A stretch of 64,000 nucleotides of DNA, taken from contig CM056720.1 of NCBI GenBank assembly GCA_029844215.1, forward strand, positions 29,815,711 through 29,879,710, in the 5' to 3' direction. Numbering within the stretch: position 1 is the stretch's first letter; every line of letters begins with the position of its first letter. Shown piece after piece: positions 1 through 11,870 of this stretch. Under the pieces are notes generated by a model, which saw nothing but the letters and a program-made list of their open reading frames with translations, was not told the origin of the DNA and did not search any database. A program made the position numbers and the translations under genes. This DNA comes from Przewalskia tangutica. Its lineage: Eukaryota; Streptophyta; Magnoliopsida; Solanales; Solanaceae.

Positions 1-2346
1 CATTCCCGGATGAACCGGTAGTCGAGTAGAACACAGTACTTGCACAACAAGACTATCACACGTAACATGGTCAAGTTTCATAACAACAAGTATAAGCAAG
101 TTACACACGACTCAAGGTACTTTCATTTTATGTCAAAGTCCGGATTTTAACCTTAAAGTACTACGTCCGTTAAATTCCTTTTAAGATCCATTTCTTTTAC
201 AAAGGTCACCCGATACCCGTAGTATAAAATTTGAGTGACTAACATTGTTAAGTAAACCAAAATGCTTTCCTTTGTAAAATCAAGTGACAACCTTATTTTC
301 CAAACGTTCAAATTTGCCTAATTTCGAAAGCTCAAGTTTCTCATTTTAGAAAAAGGTTTCGTAGTTCATAGTTTTAGTCCTTTAAAACATAATTCTCCTT
401 TAAACGTTTTGGAAACATATGTCTTATATGTGAGTAGGTTATTCTTGTTTATAATCAATCTTATTAAGCAGCCATGATCTAGGAAATGTAATATCATTTT
501 GTCTTATCTTAGCTTCTATGCAGATGGAGGTTTCTACTGGTTTTAATAATACTTCATTAGTCAATACATTTTCCTTTTATTAACGCTGCAGTGGTTTGTC
601 GATACACATTCTGATTTCCGAAATCAGTAAAACATTCTTAAGCCGTTATACCTAACTTCCCATAAAGCTAGTATAACTCTTAAGCTTTCAAAACCCAAGT
701 ACTCATTCTTTCAAAACGATTCATAAATCTTTTGAAATACTTCAAGTTCTTTATTAACACATATCAAGCCGCTTATTATTCAAATCGATTACCTTTTAGA
801 AACCACAAAGTATTTGCTTATCCACATAAAGTCATTATAACCGACTTCCCATAAAGCCGTTATAACACTTTATGTTTTAAACCAATCAAATACATTTAGC
901 ACATGACGCTCACCGCACTACATAGTTCACACATATCATGCTAGAAGAGATAGGAAGAGGTTCACATACCTCGCGACGATTATCGACTAATAGCAAAACG
1001 CTCCAAGTACCTCAAACCGTCGGCTACACTCTCAGTCGAGCAGATCACTCCACACGTAGTACTACAACCTATAGAGGCCACAAAGCGCCTATTAATATCT
1101 TTAGATCCCGACGTAGAATATTCTACAGAAAATTCGGCGACCTCCCCGCAACAACAGAAATCTCTCCTCTCTACCGAGGCCGGCTACCAAGCCAACCAGG
1201 GGGGGGTTAACATGTCTAACCGGACGTGTACAATTCTACTACACAGTAATGTTACACAAGTCTACTGTAATACAGTCCTATGTAATTACAGTTCAGTTCT
1301 CTTATTTAAATTCAGGCTTAAGTCAAAAGACATTGCCGCACAACTATGTTCAGTTCTATATATAGTATACTTAACTATATACTCCTACAACATGTAATTT
1401 CCAATTACAACAGAAGGTCAAGAATGTTTACCTCGATAAGCCCAAAATTATCCGAGTTTATACGTCGATCCTGAACAACGTTTAGCTCCTACTCCGGGCG
1501 CTCCAATCCGTTCCAACCAACCCTTAGAAGTTCTAACCAACTTCTACTTATGACTTCAACTACGGGTGAAGATTTACCTAGGGTTTCGTTTTTGTGACTG
1601 AGGGAAGTATAATAGTATTTTCTGGGCTTTTGTAAAAGTGTAACCTTGGGAATACTACAAGGTATTTGGGCCAAGGTATTTGGGCATTATAACAATACTT
1701 GGAGAGTATTTCTATACCACAAAATGGGGTCTTTATACGAGACAACTAGGCTAGTGGGGTACCCTCGGCAGGAGCACCACAGGGGAAGGGAAGCTCTCGC
1801 CAATAGGGCCTCAAAGGAGGGTGTGGTGGACGAGAGAACAAGAGGAGGAGTGTTTGAGACTTAGGTAGATTGCTCAAGTGAGGATGAAGAAAGTCTTCAA
1901 CTTAGAGGGGTATTTATAGGTCAAGTGAAGGCCAACCAATGGCCAAGATGAAGACAAGTGCCATGCAAGTGTAGGGTAAAGATTAAGCCATGTGTTTGTG
2001 GGTCCCACTTTCTCATCTTCCACACAAAATATCCTACCAACTCCTTGACTAAGGAGAAGGCACAAAAAACGTGCCAACAATGCCCAATTCGTCCGTCCAC
2101 CCCTTCCAATTAGAGGGTGACAAGTGTCGCCCTCTCGTTGGTCCAAAATGTTTCGTCTCTCGGAAAAATCCGCAAAAATTATTAATGACATAGCCGGAAT
2201 TTTCCCTACGAAAGCTGTGGAAACGTTTCGTCGAAAAACGACTCCTTTAGGTAGTTATGCACAAATTCGAAACTTGCCTAACTTTAAGGCTCAAATTATA
2301 ATACGTACGCGCTCACGTACATACTCTGGAAATACGGGGTATAACA
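1..2346 (-). mobile_element. LTR A: minus-oriented chromovirus LTR, right end inside the window
   Basis: The sequence matches the other minus LTRs of the window (for example 49320-51837 and 60100-62273) and ends at the terminus TATAACA at 2346. A TATA box on the minus strand lies at 1911-1918. The 80-bp block beginning GCAGCCATGATCT is at 468-547, and the GCTTAAGTC/CATTGCCGC motif at about 1315-1343. The left part lies outside the window, so I cannot tell a solo LTR from the 5' LTR of a full element. It interrupts plus LTR F1: the next bases, from 2347, resume a plus-oriented LTR. No gene is present; short open frames here are incidental. Confidence 0.85.
1911..1918 (-). promoter_or_regulatory. 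TATA box of LTR A
   Basis: TATAAATA on the minus strand, in the context CCTATAAATACCCC that recurs at the same place in most minus LTRs here. It lies about 430 bp into the LTR in element sense. This is the expected core promoter; the transcription start is not determined. Confidence 0.7.
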
Positions 2347-4035
2347 AATATTCTACGTTTGAAGTAAGGCGTTAATAGACGTATTGTGGATATTATAGAT
2401 TGACATTCTACGGGCGGGAATTTGTAATTGGCAAGTGGTTTGACCCGAAGAGGTATGTAGAACTTTTCCTATCTTTTGAGCATGACTAGTTACACGTATA
2501 TAGTACGGTAGACGTACAAGATCTTGATATCCTTTACTAGTTTTATGAATGGTCAAGTCGGGTGAGTTAGGAGATTAACTCGCTTCTTTGAAAGTATTAA
2601 GGATGTCTTAAGTTTTATTAAAGTTAAGGGACTTGAAGAGTTTTAAAGTATGTGATACTTGTTCCGTTTTAAACGTATAAGTCCCTTGGATAGGAAATTG
2701 TGTTTGACCAAAGTATAAAGTGAATATAACGACTTTATGGGAAGTTGGTTATATTTGCTTTATGGACAGATAAATGACTTGATTGTAATAAAAAGGTAAT
2801 TTGATTTTAAGGAATCAATTGCCTAAGGTTTTATAAGAAAAGGAGTCACTTGATTTAGAAACCTAACTTTATTTCTAAAGGTATTGTGACTTGTCTTGAA
2901 AAGTAATTTTGACTTGATACTACGGTTAATAGTATCTTGGAAGTTTTATATAAAAGAGAGTCATTTTTAAAAGAGTGGAAGTATGTAGTACTTTGGGTTA
3001 AATTCCCGGATCTTTATAAAAGACATGTTAGTGTCTTAAGTAAACTAAAATGAGAGTGTATGTGAACAAGAATAATAAGAAGTTAGGGGGATTCTTAACT
3101 TGCTTATATATTGTATGATAGCCGGTTTTGTGCTAGTGGTATATTATTCATTACGGGGTCATTCCCCGGGCTTGTGGCATTTGCATATTCCGTGGATTTG
3201 CTACCCACGATGCGAGGAATACCTCATGCGAGTCCGCAAGGGCTTATGCGGGTGAAATAGTCCCATGCGGGCGGATACAGCCTATGCGAGGAATACCTCA
3301 TGCGAGTCCGTAAGGGCTTATGCGGGTGAAATAGTCCCATGCGAGGAATACCTCATGCGGGTCCACGCGACCTATGCGGGTGAAATAGTCCCAGGAGTAG
3401 GATTGCTTAATGATACTGCGGGCGGGTGGTCCTGCTTTGATCGTGAGCTTCCTATTTTATATTGTAAGTATCCTACTATTTACTCTCATTGTTAGTAAGG
3501 CACAGTGTACTGTAATTTGATTATCATACATGTCTCCGGCTTTGTTTTAAATCTATGATGTAATTATAGTATTTTTCCAGTTTTACATACTTAGTACATA
3601 TTGTGTACTGACCCCCTTCCTCGGGGGATGCGTTCATGCCGCAGGTAGGGGTAAGCAGGTGGTGGATCCTCATACTTAGGATCACTTATCAGACGTCAGA
3701 AGCTCCATTTCTCCGGAGGCTTGTCTTTTTGGTACAGTCTTTCCCTGATGTTGTAGATTTATGTACATTCAGGGGTATGGCGGGGCCCTGTCCCGCCACT
3801 GTTGTTATTCCTAGAGGTCTGTAGTCACATGTTGTGGTTTGGGGCTGTAAGAACTGAGTTGTACAGTTTTTCTTGGATTATGCATATTTTATGGAAGGCG
3901 GCCTTATCGGCTAGCCTGTGTTATTATTGTCCAAATGTTGTATGTTGTGTATGTTTCGCTGCTATTCTCTGATGTATACCTGAACGGGGTGCCCAGGTAG
4001 GGCACCAGTCGCGGCCCCGGGGTCGGGTCGTGACA
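2347..4035 (+). mobile_element. LTR F1: 3' part of a plus-oriented LTR
   Basis: Plus-strand counterpart of the minus LTRs (compare 37944-39725 in element P). It includes the motif read in reverse elsewhere as the GTACG...CGTAC box, and ends GGGTCGTGACA at 4035. No primer-binding site follows, so this is the 3' end of an element or a solo LTR, not a 5' LTR. The right flank is CTTAA (4036-4040), the presumed target duplication, whose partner is outside the window. The left part is separated from it by LTR A. Confidence 0.8.
3205..3395 (+). repeat. Tandem repeat of the TGCGAGGAATACCTCATGCG type in F1
   Basis: About five imperfect units pair the motifs TGCGAGGAATACCTCATGCG and CTTATGCGGGTGAAATAGTCC. 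The same module occurs in G (4868-5100), R (19940-20130 and 27280-27475), T (34285-34430), P (38997-39130) and W (59745-59900). It lies in the transcribed leader half of the LTR. Confidence 0.8.
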
Positions 4036-4449
4036 CTTAACTTAGAAATCAAGTCCCTTATCTTTAGAATAGTTCAAGAATCAATACTTTCCAAATCAAG
4101 TATTCTATACTTTTTCAAGTCAGGAAATCCTTGTTTACCTTATTAGAATAAACCATTTTTTTAACCTTTCTTTAAAAACGAGTGAGTTAATTCTCTAACT
4201 CAACCAACTTAGACATTCTTAAAACAAGTCAAGTATATCAAATGAACTGACTTCATTTAAATCTCGTACGTCTACCGTACTATACATTTATAACTACTCA
4301 TGCTCAAGAGATAAGAAAGTTTCCACATACCTCTTCGGTTCAATCCACTTGCTAAGTCGAATATGTCGTACGTAGTATGTCGACCTATAATGAACATAAT
4401 ACGTCTATTAGCTTCTAGCTTCAACGTAGAATATTCTAATTGTAAAGTC
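4036..4449 (-). mobile_element. LTR fragment F0, minus orientation, host of F1
   Basis: The middle portion of a minus LTR, including the GTACGTCTACCGTAC box near 4267-4281 and the GCTCAAGAGATAAGAAAG segment. It starts right at the end of F1 and stops near 4449, where the sequence jumps to a point about 170 bp inside another minus LTR (G). That junction has no LTR terminus and no visible target duplication. Confidence 0.7.
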
Positions 4450-4867
4450 CTAAGAATATAACCATAACTATGACGGGACAGGGCCCCGCCATACCCCTTA
4501 ATGTAAGTACCTACAACGACAGGGGACTATACCAAAAGATAAGCCTCCGGAGAAACGGAGCCTCCCAAAACGCTGAGCTGTGATCCTATGAGCGAGGATC
4601 GACGACTGGTGTACCTCTACCTGCGGCATGAACGCAGCCCCCCGAAGGAGGTCAGTACAACAGGTACCAAGTATGTGAAACTGTAAAGTACTGAAATAAA
4701 ATCATAACATTTAAAAACCAATTACAAATACGTTTAACAACCAATTTAATCGCACATAGTGCCGCAAAGATAAACAAGAGAAAATAGATATAACGAATCG
4801 GTCTTTTCTAGGCCGCTAATGATCGAAGCAAGGCCAATCGCCCATAGTATCATTATGCGAGCCTAAT

Positions 4868-5100
4868 CACGACTCGCACCGCATAGACCATCTAGGTCCG
4901 CATGAGGTATTCTCGCATCGGGGTAGCTAACCTCGGCATCAACACGACTCGCGCATCGCATAGTCACATTGCATCGCATGAGGTATTCCTCGCATCGGGG
5001 TAACACACCCGGAGTGATCATCCCGGAACTCCCGCAGCTCCGCATAGGTCACACAGACCGCGTAGGTATTCTCGTGACGGGGCGCTAACCCTCGGCATAA
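4868..5100 (-). repeat. GCATGAGGTATTCTCGCATC tandem repeat in LTR G
   Basis: Irregular tandem array of units around CCGCATGAGGTATTCCTCGC separated by ACTCGCNNCGCATAG-like spacers, three to four units. It is the reverse-strand form of the array in F1. Several units show CAG/CTG loss compared with the cleaner copies. Confidence 0.7.
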
Positions 5101-6873
5101 CAAGTCAGGGGGGTAAGTGATATAATATCAGCATAACTGCTTATCGTTAAACAACATAAGCACAACAAGAAAACCCCCTTACACAAAAGTCACAAGACGC
5201 TAACACACATAGCATCATAACATGTTTACTTATCAAACCAATAAGAAAGTATTACAAGGCTATCACAAGCCAACATAGTCAAGCTACTCACACAAAAGTC
5301 ACACGATACCCGTAGTATCAAAATAGAGTAACTATCTTTTAAGTAAACCAAAACAATTTCCATACCTTCTTTTTAAACCAATCTTAAGACAAAAGCATGC
5401 CTTCCTCTTTAAACCATTTTAAGACAAAACCATGCCTTCCTTTAAAACAAAGACATTTTTTCCTTTTTAAAGTCAAGTAGCAATATACTTTTTTTTTAAA
5501 CCAAGCGTCTTACTCTTTTAAAAACAAGTAACCTATACCTTTAAATCAAGTTACTCCTCCTTTCCCAAAATCAAGTTGTTTATAAGTCAAGTCTCTTTAC
5601 TTTCAAAAATCAGGCTCTTAATCTTTAAATCATATCTTTTAAGGAAACCAACCTCCAACTTTTAAAATGTCAAGTTATCCTTTTAAATCCAATGATAAAA
5701 CCATTCTTTTGTTTTCACAAAGTCGTTATACATAACTTCCCATAAAGCTATTATAACACTTTATGTTTTAAACCAACCAAGGACAACTATTCTTATTTTC
5801 GAAATCAAGATAACTTTATTCTTTAAAAGACCACACACCCATTACTCATGAGTGATGTTTTACAACTTTTAACATAATTCAAGTCCTTAATATTTCATAA
5901 CAAGTCACTTAACTTTGGAATCAAGTCAAGGACACAAAAGGAAAATCAAATTCCTTTAAACACACGTGCGTGTACCGCACTATATATATTTCACAAATAT
6001 CATGCTAGAAAGGATAGGAAGAGGTTCACATACCTCGCGACGATTATCGACAATTAGCAAAACGCTCCAAAGTACTCTAACCTTGCTCGCCTTTTCCACC
6101 CTTCAAGTAGAATACGCTACTCGTAGTACTTCAACCTATAATGGTCATAAAACGTCTATTAACTTCTAGATCCCTTCGTAGAATATTTCTAAGTACAAGG
6201 TTCCATATTCTACGAAAAATTTGGCAGCACCTCCCCCCCCGCAACCACATAAATCTCCTCCTCTAACAAGGCCTGCTACCAACCCAACAACTCCAAGGGG
6301 GGGGGGGTTACACGTCTAACCGGACGTGTACAATTCTACTCCACAATAATACTACAAGTCTCAGAATACAGTCCAATGTAAATACAGTTCAATTCTTTTT
6401 AATCATCCTTCCAATATATCTTATACTCAATTCTAAACTACTACAATATGTAATATCCAATTACAATAGAGGGACATAGATCATTACCTCGATAAGCCCA
6501 AAATTATCCGAGATTAAAAGTCGATCCTGAGCAACGTTTAGCTCCAACTCCTTACGCTCCAACCCGCTCCAAGCAACCCTTAGAAGTTTCTAAACAACTT
6601 CTCTTAACACTTCATCTAAGCTATGAAGATTTTTCTAGGGCTTCATTTTACGACTATTGGAAAAAGTAGTATTTCCGGGCTCTTAGTATTGAAATAACTT
6701 GGAATACTACTAGGAATACTAGGCTAAGGTATTTGGGATAATACAACAATACTTGAAGTATTTTCTACACAAGGTGGGGGGGGGAGAATTTCAGACGAGA
6801 GCTACAAGAGGGGGGGATTTTTTTGTGACTTAGAAACATTTAAGTGGATGAAGAAGTCTTGAAACAAGGGGGG

Positions 6874-6881
6874 TATTTATA
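6874..6881 (-). promoter_or_regulatory. TATA box of LTR G
   Basis: TATAAATA on the minus strand in the context CTCTATAAATACCCCCC, about 525 bp into the LTR in element sense. Confidence 0.65.
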
Positions 6882-7403
6882 GAGAAATCAAGGGCTATGA
6901 TTTAAGCAAGTGTAAGGTGAGGATGGGGTACATGTGTGTGGGTAGTTTTCCAACCATTTGTCCACCATAACAATGGGACAAGTGGCAAGCCACTTGTCCC
7001 ACTCAAAACCGTCCAACACACAGACACAACAATCGGCCCACATGGCCTCAAGGGGGGGGGGGGGTGACATGTGTCTCCCCCCTATTCGTCCAAAATATTT
7101 CGTCTTCCGAAAAATATCTGTAATGCCAAAAATCCGAAAATAAAGTGGGCCCCACAAAACCGTAAATTTCCTCCCGTGGGCCCCACGTGACCAATTCCGA
7201 AAATAAAATTCCATAATTCTTAAATATTCCAAAAAGTCCGAATACCAAATCTGGGAATCCAATTCCCATTAACGAACCTTTTTCCTTCACAAAATTCGGA
7301 AACTTTTCCGTCGAAAAATCACACCTTTCTTCCTTCCAATTTTACTGTCGTATTCTCGTACGTACGTCCTCATATACATACTCTGAAACTATGGGGTGTA
7401 ACA

Positions 7404-7470
7404 GATCAGGTGTCAGAAGCTCCATTTCTCCGGAGGCTTGTCTTTTGGTACGGTTTTCCCTGATGTTGTA
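7404..7470 (+). mobile_element. LTR scrap X2, plus orientation
   Basis: About 67 bp that match the plus LTR at 3668-3755 (TCAGAAGCTCCATTTCTCC and CTGATGTTGTA are shared). It is the right flank of LTR G and ends abruptly at 7470, where a minus LTR interior begins. In a complete plus LTR this piece belongs downstream of the piece found at 30472-30682. Confidence 0.65.
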
Positions 7471-8460
7471 ATACCATGCCTTCCTTTTAAACCAACTTAA
7501 GACAAAACCATGCCTTTCTTTTAAAACAAAAACACTTCAATTCCTCAAGTCTCTTTTCTTTTAGAAATCAAGTTCCTTACTTTGGAATTTAAGAAAATTA
7601 ATACTTGTTTATAATGATTCTTATTAAAGCAGCCATGATCTATAAAATGTAATACAATTTTGTCTTATCTTAGATTCTATGCTGATGGAGGATTCTACTT
7701 GTTTTAATATAGTTAGTTGTCATTACATTTTCCATTATTAACGCTGCAATTGCTTGTTCGATACTTATTCCCATTTCCGAAATCAATATAACTTTATTCT
7801 TTTTTCTAGACCAAGTACTCATTACTCACGAATGAGATTTCACAACTTTTTAACACAATTCAAGTTCTTAACAGTTCATATCAAGTCAAATATAAGTCAA
7901 GTCTCTTATCTTTTAAAATCAACAAACCATTCTTTTACCTACATAAAGTCGTTATAACTAACTTCCCATAAAGCCATTATAACACTTTATGTTTTAAACC
8001 AACCAAATTCGTTTAGAACACGTACGTCTACCGTACTACATAGTTCACAACAATCATGCTAGAAAGGATAGGAAGAGGTTCACATACCTCGCGACGATTA
8101 TCGACAAATAGCAAAATGCTCCAAAGTACTATAACCTTGCTAGCCTTTTCCATCCTCCAAGTAGAATACGCTACTCATAGTACTTCACCCTATAATGGCC
8201 ATAATACGTCTATTAACTTCTAGATCTCTTCGTAGAATATTTCTAAGTATAGGTCTCTTATTCTACGGAAAATCAAAAAAGTACTTCCCCTGTTTTTACA
8301 TACTTTTCCACCTTTTTCAAGGCCCGATAACAGTAACCAACATGCCACATTTAAGGCGCAACAATTCAACAATTAAAGAAGGGGATCACACACCTAAACA
8401 GACGTGTTAAACAATCTTCCCCTTAAACAACAACAACATAAAAACCGAAATGGAACAAGT

Positions 8461-8550
8461 CCATAGTCCAAAGTAAAGACAGTCCAATGTAAATACAGTC
8501 CAATGTAAATACAGTCCAAAGTAAATACAGTCCATTAGTCCATTAGTTGG
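8461..8550 (-). repeat. Short tandem repeat around ACAGTCCAATGTAAAT
   Basis: Four to five units of 16-18 bp (AGTCCAAAGTAAAGAC, AGTCCAATGTAAATAC and variants) in the LTR H leader region. The related single motif CAATGTAAATACAGT occurs in other LTRs, so this is a local expansion. Confidence 0.75.
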
Positions 8551-9055
8551 TGTTCTTGGCCAACTTACAATAATCACACTTTATCCAATTTTTCGGCTAG
8601 AATGCCAGAATTACTTCTTTAATCCTCCAACTTATATTCTAATCTTCATATAAGTTATAGTTACTTTGTTATTACTGTTGACAGGTAATAGATACGTTTT
8701 TACCATTTTATGGCTAACATGCCAATTTTCCATTTTAGCAACTTAACAAGTTCCAAATCTTTCCAACCTTCATTCCACATATCTCATACTCATTTATATA
8801 CTTCCAATATACATAATATCCAACTTCATAAGGAGGATTAAGATCATTACCTCAAAAAGCCCAAAAAATATCCAAAAACTTAAAGTCGCTCCTTAGCAAG
8901 TTTAGCTCCAAATCCTTACGTTCCAATCCTATACAAGCAACCCGTAGAAGCTCATAACCAACTTATCTTCAAGATTCAACTCCAAAAAATGAAGAACACT
9001 TAGGGTTCCAAACTTGGAACTTTTGGCCAAGACAAAATAAATAGGCTAGGGGTGT

Positions 9056-9060
9056 GAAAT
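9056..9060. repeat. Target-site duplication of Q, left copy (GAAAT)
   Basis: GAAAT immediately precedes the TGTCACGACC terminus of Q and is repeated at 29772-29776 immediately after its GTGTAACA terminus. Five bases is the usual duplication length for Ty3/gypsy integrases. Confidence 0.9.
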
Positions 9061-9674
9061 TGTCACGACCCGACCCCGGGCCGCGACTGGTGCCCTACCT
9101 GGGCACCCTATTCAGGTATACATCAGAGAATAGCAGCGGAACATACACAACATAAACACATGTGTAAACGATAAACATCACAGGCTAGCCGATAAGGCCG
9201 CCTTCCATAATATAAACATAATCAAAAGTAAAATTGTACAACTCAGTTCTTACAGCCCAACCACATATGTGAATACATACTTCTAGGAATAACAACTGTG
9301 GCGGGACAGGGCCCCGCCATACCCCTGAATGTACATAATACTACAACATCAGGGAAAAACTGTACCAAAGAGACAAGCCTCCGGAGAAATGGAGCTTCTG
9401 ACGTCTGATATGTGATCCTAAGAATGAGGATCCACCACCTGCTTACCCCTACCTGCAGCATGAACGCAGCCCCCGAGGAAGGGGGTCAGTACACAATATG
9501 TACTAAGTATGTAAAACTTGAAAATACTGTACTTACATCATAAGTTTAAAACAAAGCCGGAGACATGTATGATAATCAAATTACAGTACACTGTGCCTTA
9601 CTAACAATGAGAGTAAATAGTAGTATACCTACAATATAAAATAGGAAGCTCACGATCAAATCATGGGTAGAAAA

Positions 9675-9980
9675 TCCATGGAAACAGGTGGTATAACGTC
9701 TTGGGGGTTTACCTCTCATTTATACTCTTACCCTGAGGCAGGTGGTATAACGTCTTGGGGGTTTACCCCTCATTTATACTCTTATCCTGGAGAAGGTGGT
9801 AAAGCAGATGGTATAACGTCTTGGGGGTTTACCCCTCATTTATACTCTTACCCTGGAGAAGGTGGTAAAGCAGGTGGTATAACGTCTTGGGGGTTTACCC
9901 CTCATTTATACTCTTACCCTGGAGAAGGTGGTATAGCGTCTTGGGGGTTTACCCCTCACTTATACTCTTACCATATCTCA
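9675..9980 (-). repeat. Hairpin minisatellite in Q left LTR (54-66 bp units)
   Basis: Five tandem units of 54, 66, 66, 57 and about 57 bp, each containing GTATAACGTCTTGGGGG and TTTACCCCTCATTTATACTC. Each unit includes the perfect inverted repeat GGGG-TTTA-CCCC. All unit lengths are multiples of three, so a 138-codon frame stays open on the plus strand (9663-10079), antisense to the element. I regard that frame as a by-product. The array is copied at 17617-17925 and shorter versions lie in T and P. Confidence 0.85.
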
Positions 9981-11860
9981 ACCAGCCGTCATACAATAAA
10001 TAAGCAAGTTAGAAATCCCCCTAACTTCTTATTAGTCTCATTCATCTACACTCTCATTTTAGTTTACTTAAGGCACTAATATGTTATAATAAATCCGGGA
10101 GTTTAACCCAAAGTACTACATACTTCTATTCTTTAAAACAAATGACTCTTTTTAGTATAAAACTTCCAAGATACTATTAACCACAGTATCAAGTCCAAAT
10201 TACATTTCAAGGCAAGTCACAATACCTTTAGAAATAAAGTTAGGTTTCTAAATCAAGTGACTCATTTTCTTATAAAACCTTAGGCAATTGATGCCTTAAA
10301 ATCAAATTGCCTTTCATTAAATCAAGCCATTTATCTTTCCATAAAGTTAATATAACCAATTTCCCATAAAGTCATTATATTAACTTTATACCTTAGCCAA
10401 ATACAATTTCCTATCCAAGGGACTTATACGTTTAAAACGAAACAAGTATCACATACTTTAAAACTCTTCAAGTCCCTTAACTTCTTATTAAAACTTAAAA
10501 CATCCTTAAAACTTTCAAAGAAGTGAGTTATTCTCCTAACTCACCCGACTTGGCTATTTTAAAACAAGTAAAGGATATCAAGGTTTTGTACGTCTACCGT
10601 ACTATATACGTGCAACTAGTCATGCTCAAAAGATAGGAAAAGTTCTACATACCTCGTCGGGTCGAACCACTTGCCAAGTACAATATCCCGCCCGTAGTAT
10701 GTCAACCTATAATATCCAAAATACGTCTATTAACGCCTTACTTCAAACGTAGAATATTATAGGTGTCAAGTCGCTAAATTCTATGGAAAATCGGACAACA
10801 CCTCCTTTGTTTCTACTCACTTTGCCACCTTTTTCAAGGTCGAATTCAATAACCAAACACGCCACATTTAAGGCACAATCAAAGCAATTAATCAATAGGG
10901 GATTACACGCCTATTAGACGTGTAAAATTCCGCCCCACAAACGATATCAAACCAACACAACTACAAGTCCAATTCGGCCACATTGAGTACAATAACACCA
11001 ATTCTTATCCAATTCCATTTCAATCCAAGTTGTTAGCATAACATGATATCAAGTCGCAATTGATTATAACTATTATAGTCTTCAAGTAAGTAACATGCGA
11101 CGATTTCTAATAAACGACCAATTAGTAATCCAACTTCAAGTGGCTTATATAACATTTCGGATTTAAGGCTACAATCAATCCATAATACTTATCAACTTCA
11201 ACATATAAACTTCATGCTAGCAACATGTAAAGCTAACAACAAGCAAAATATATAATCTTGTAATACTTTTAAGAGACAAGATTATACCTCAACGAAACTT
11301 AATCCAACTCCAATTCCGAAGTCGCTCCTTAGCAACTTAGAGCCTCTTCGAGACACTTCAATCCGCTACTTGAGACCCTTAGAACAATACCAACAACTTT
11401 CCTTCAAACTTCCAATTCAAAACCTAGAAAGCAACTAGGTTTTCACTTCGCGACTAATACGAAAACTATCTTTTTCCGAGATTTTTCTATTGAGATATGC
11501 TTACAATACACTCATGAACCTTGGTTTAAAGTTTGGAGCTTAATGGACAAGAAACAAAAAATTTCCTTTCTTAGAGAGAGTGAACCCGAGAGCATGCTTT
11601 GTGTTCTTCAAATTTTTGTGAAAATTTTCTAAGTGTTGGACTATGTCTTGCTACTAGTAGTATTAAATAGTACAATGGAGGGTCAAGATTCATACAAATG
11701 TGAGGCTTGGATGTAGCTCTTATTAAATATCAAGTGTTGTGGTCCCCTTGACCAAGTCAATTCTCTCAAGCTTTCAAGTTGCAAGACTTGTCTTGCTAAC
11801 AAAGGTCCAATGACCCTCTTGCCCTTGCAAAATTCGTCCAAGGCATCATTAACGGGGGGT

Positions 11861-11870
11861 GACACGTGTC
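11861..11870. promoter_or_regulatory. G-box palindrome GACACGTGTC upstream of the Q promoter
   Basis: CACGTG core inside the palindrome GACACGTGTC, about 200 bp upstream of the TATA-like motif in element sense. The same palindrome recurs at 29624-29633, 30134-30143, 36555-36564, 43925-43934, 51513-51522 and 57218-57227. CACGTG is the core bound by plant bZIP and bHLH factors; activity here is inference. Confidence 0.5.

Larger units (their letters stand above)
4450..7403 (-). mobile_element. LTR G, minus orientation, left end truncated
   Basis: A nearly complete minus LTR of about 2.95 kb, lacking the expected TGTCACGACC start and roughly the first 170 bp. It ends cleanly at GGGGTGTAACA (7403). 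It contains the GACAGGGCCCCGCCATACCC landmark near 4477, the GCATGAGG tandem repeat, the G-box-like TGACATGTGTCTCC at about 7064, and a TATA box at 6874-6881. No coding capacity. It is directly followed by a short plus-oriented LTR scrap (X2). Confidence 0.8.
7471..9060 (-). mobile_element. LTR H, minus orientation, first half (host of element Q)
   Basis: Interior of a minus LTR that starts mid-LTR without the TGTCACG terminus. It carries the 80-bp GCAGCCATGATCT block (7629-7708), the GTACGTCTACCGTAC box near 8023 and a short tandem array. It is cut at GTGTGAAAT (9060) by element Q and resumes after the duplicated GAAAT at 29777, as expected from the uninterrupted version at 46965-47000. No gene. 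Confidence 0.8.

Noticed and set aside
9675..9980. CRISPR-like array
   Set aside because: Units are contiguous with no unique spacers, sit inside LTRs and are duplicated with the LTR; the genome is plant.
9663..10079. 138-codon plus-strand frame of GGITSWGFTPHLYSYP repeats, also at 17605-18021, as a repeat protein gene
   Set aside because: It is antisense to the element, inside an LTR minisatellite whose units are multiples of three, so it stays open automatically. It has no promoter context, and the T version is interrupted.
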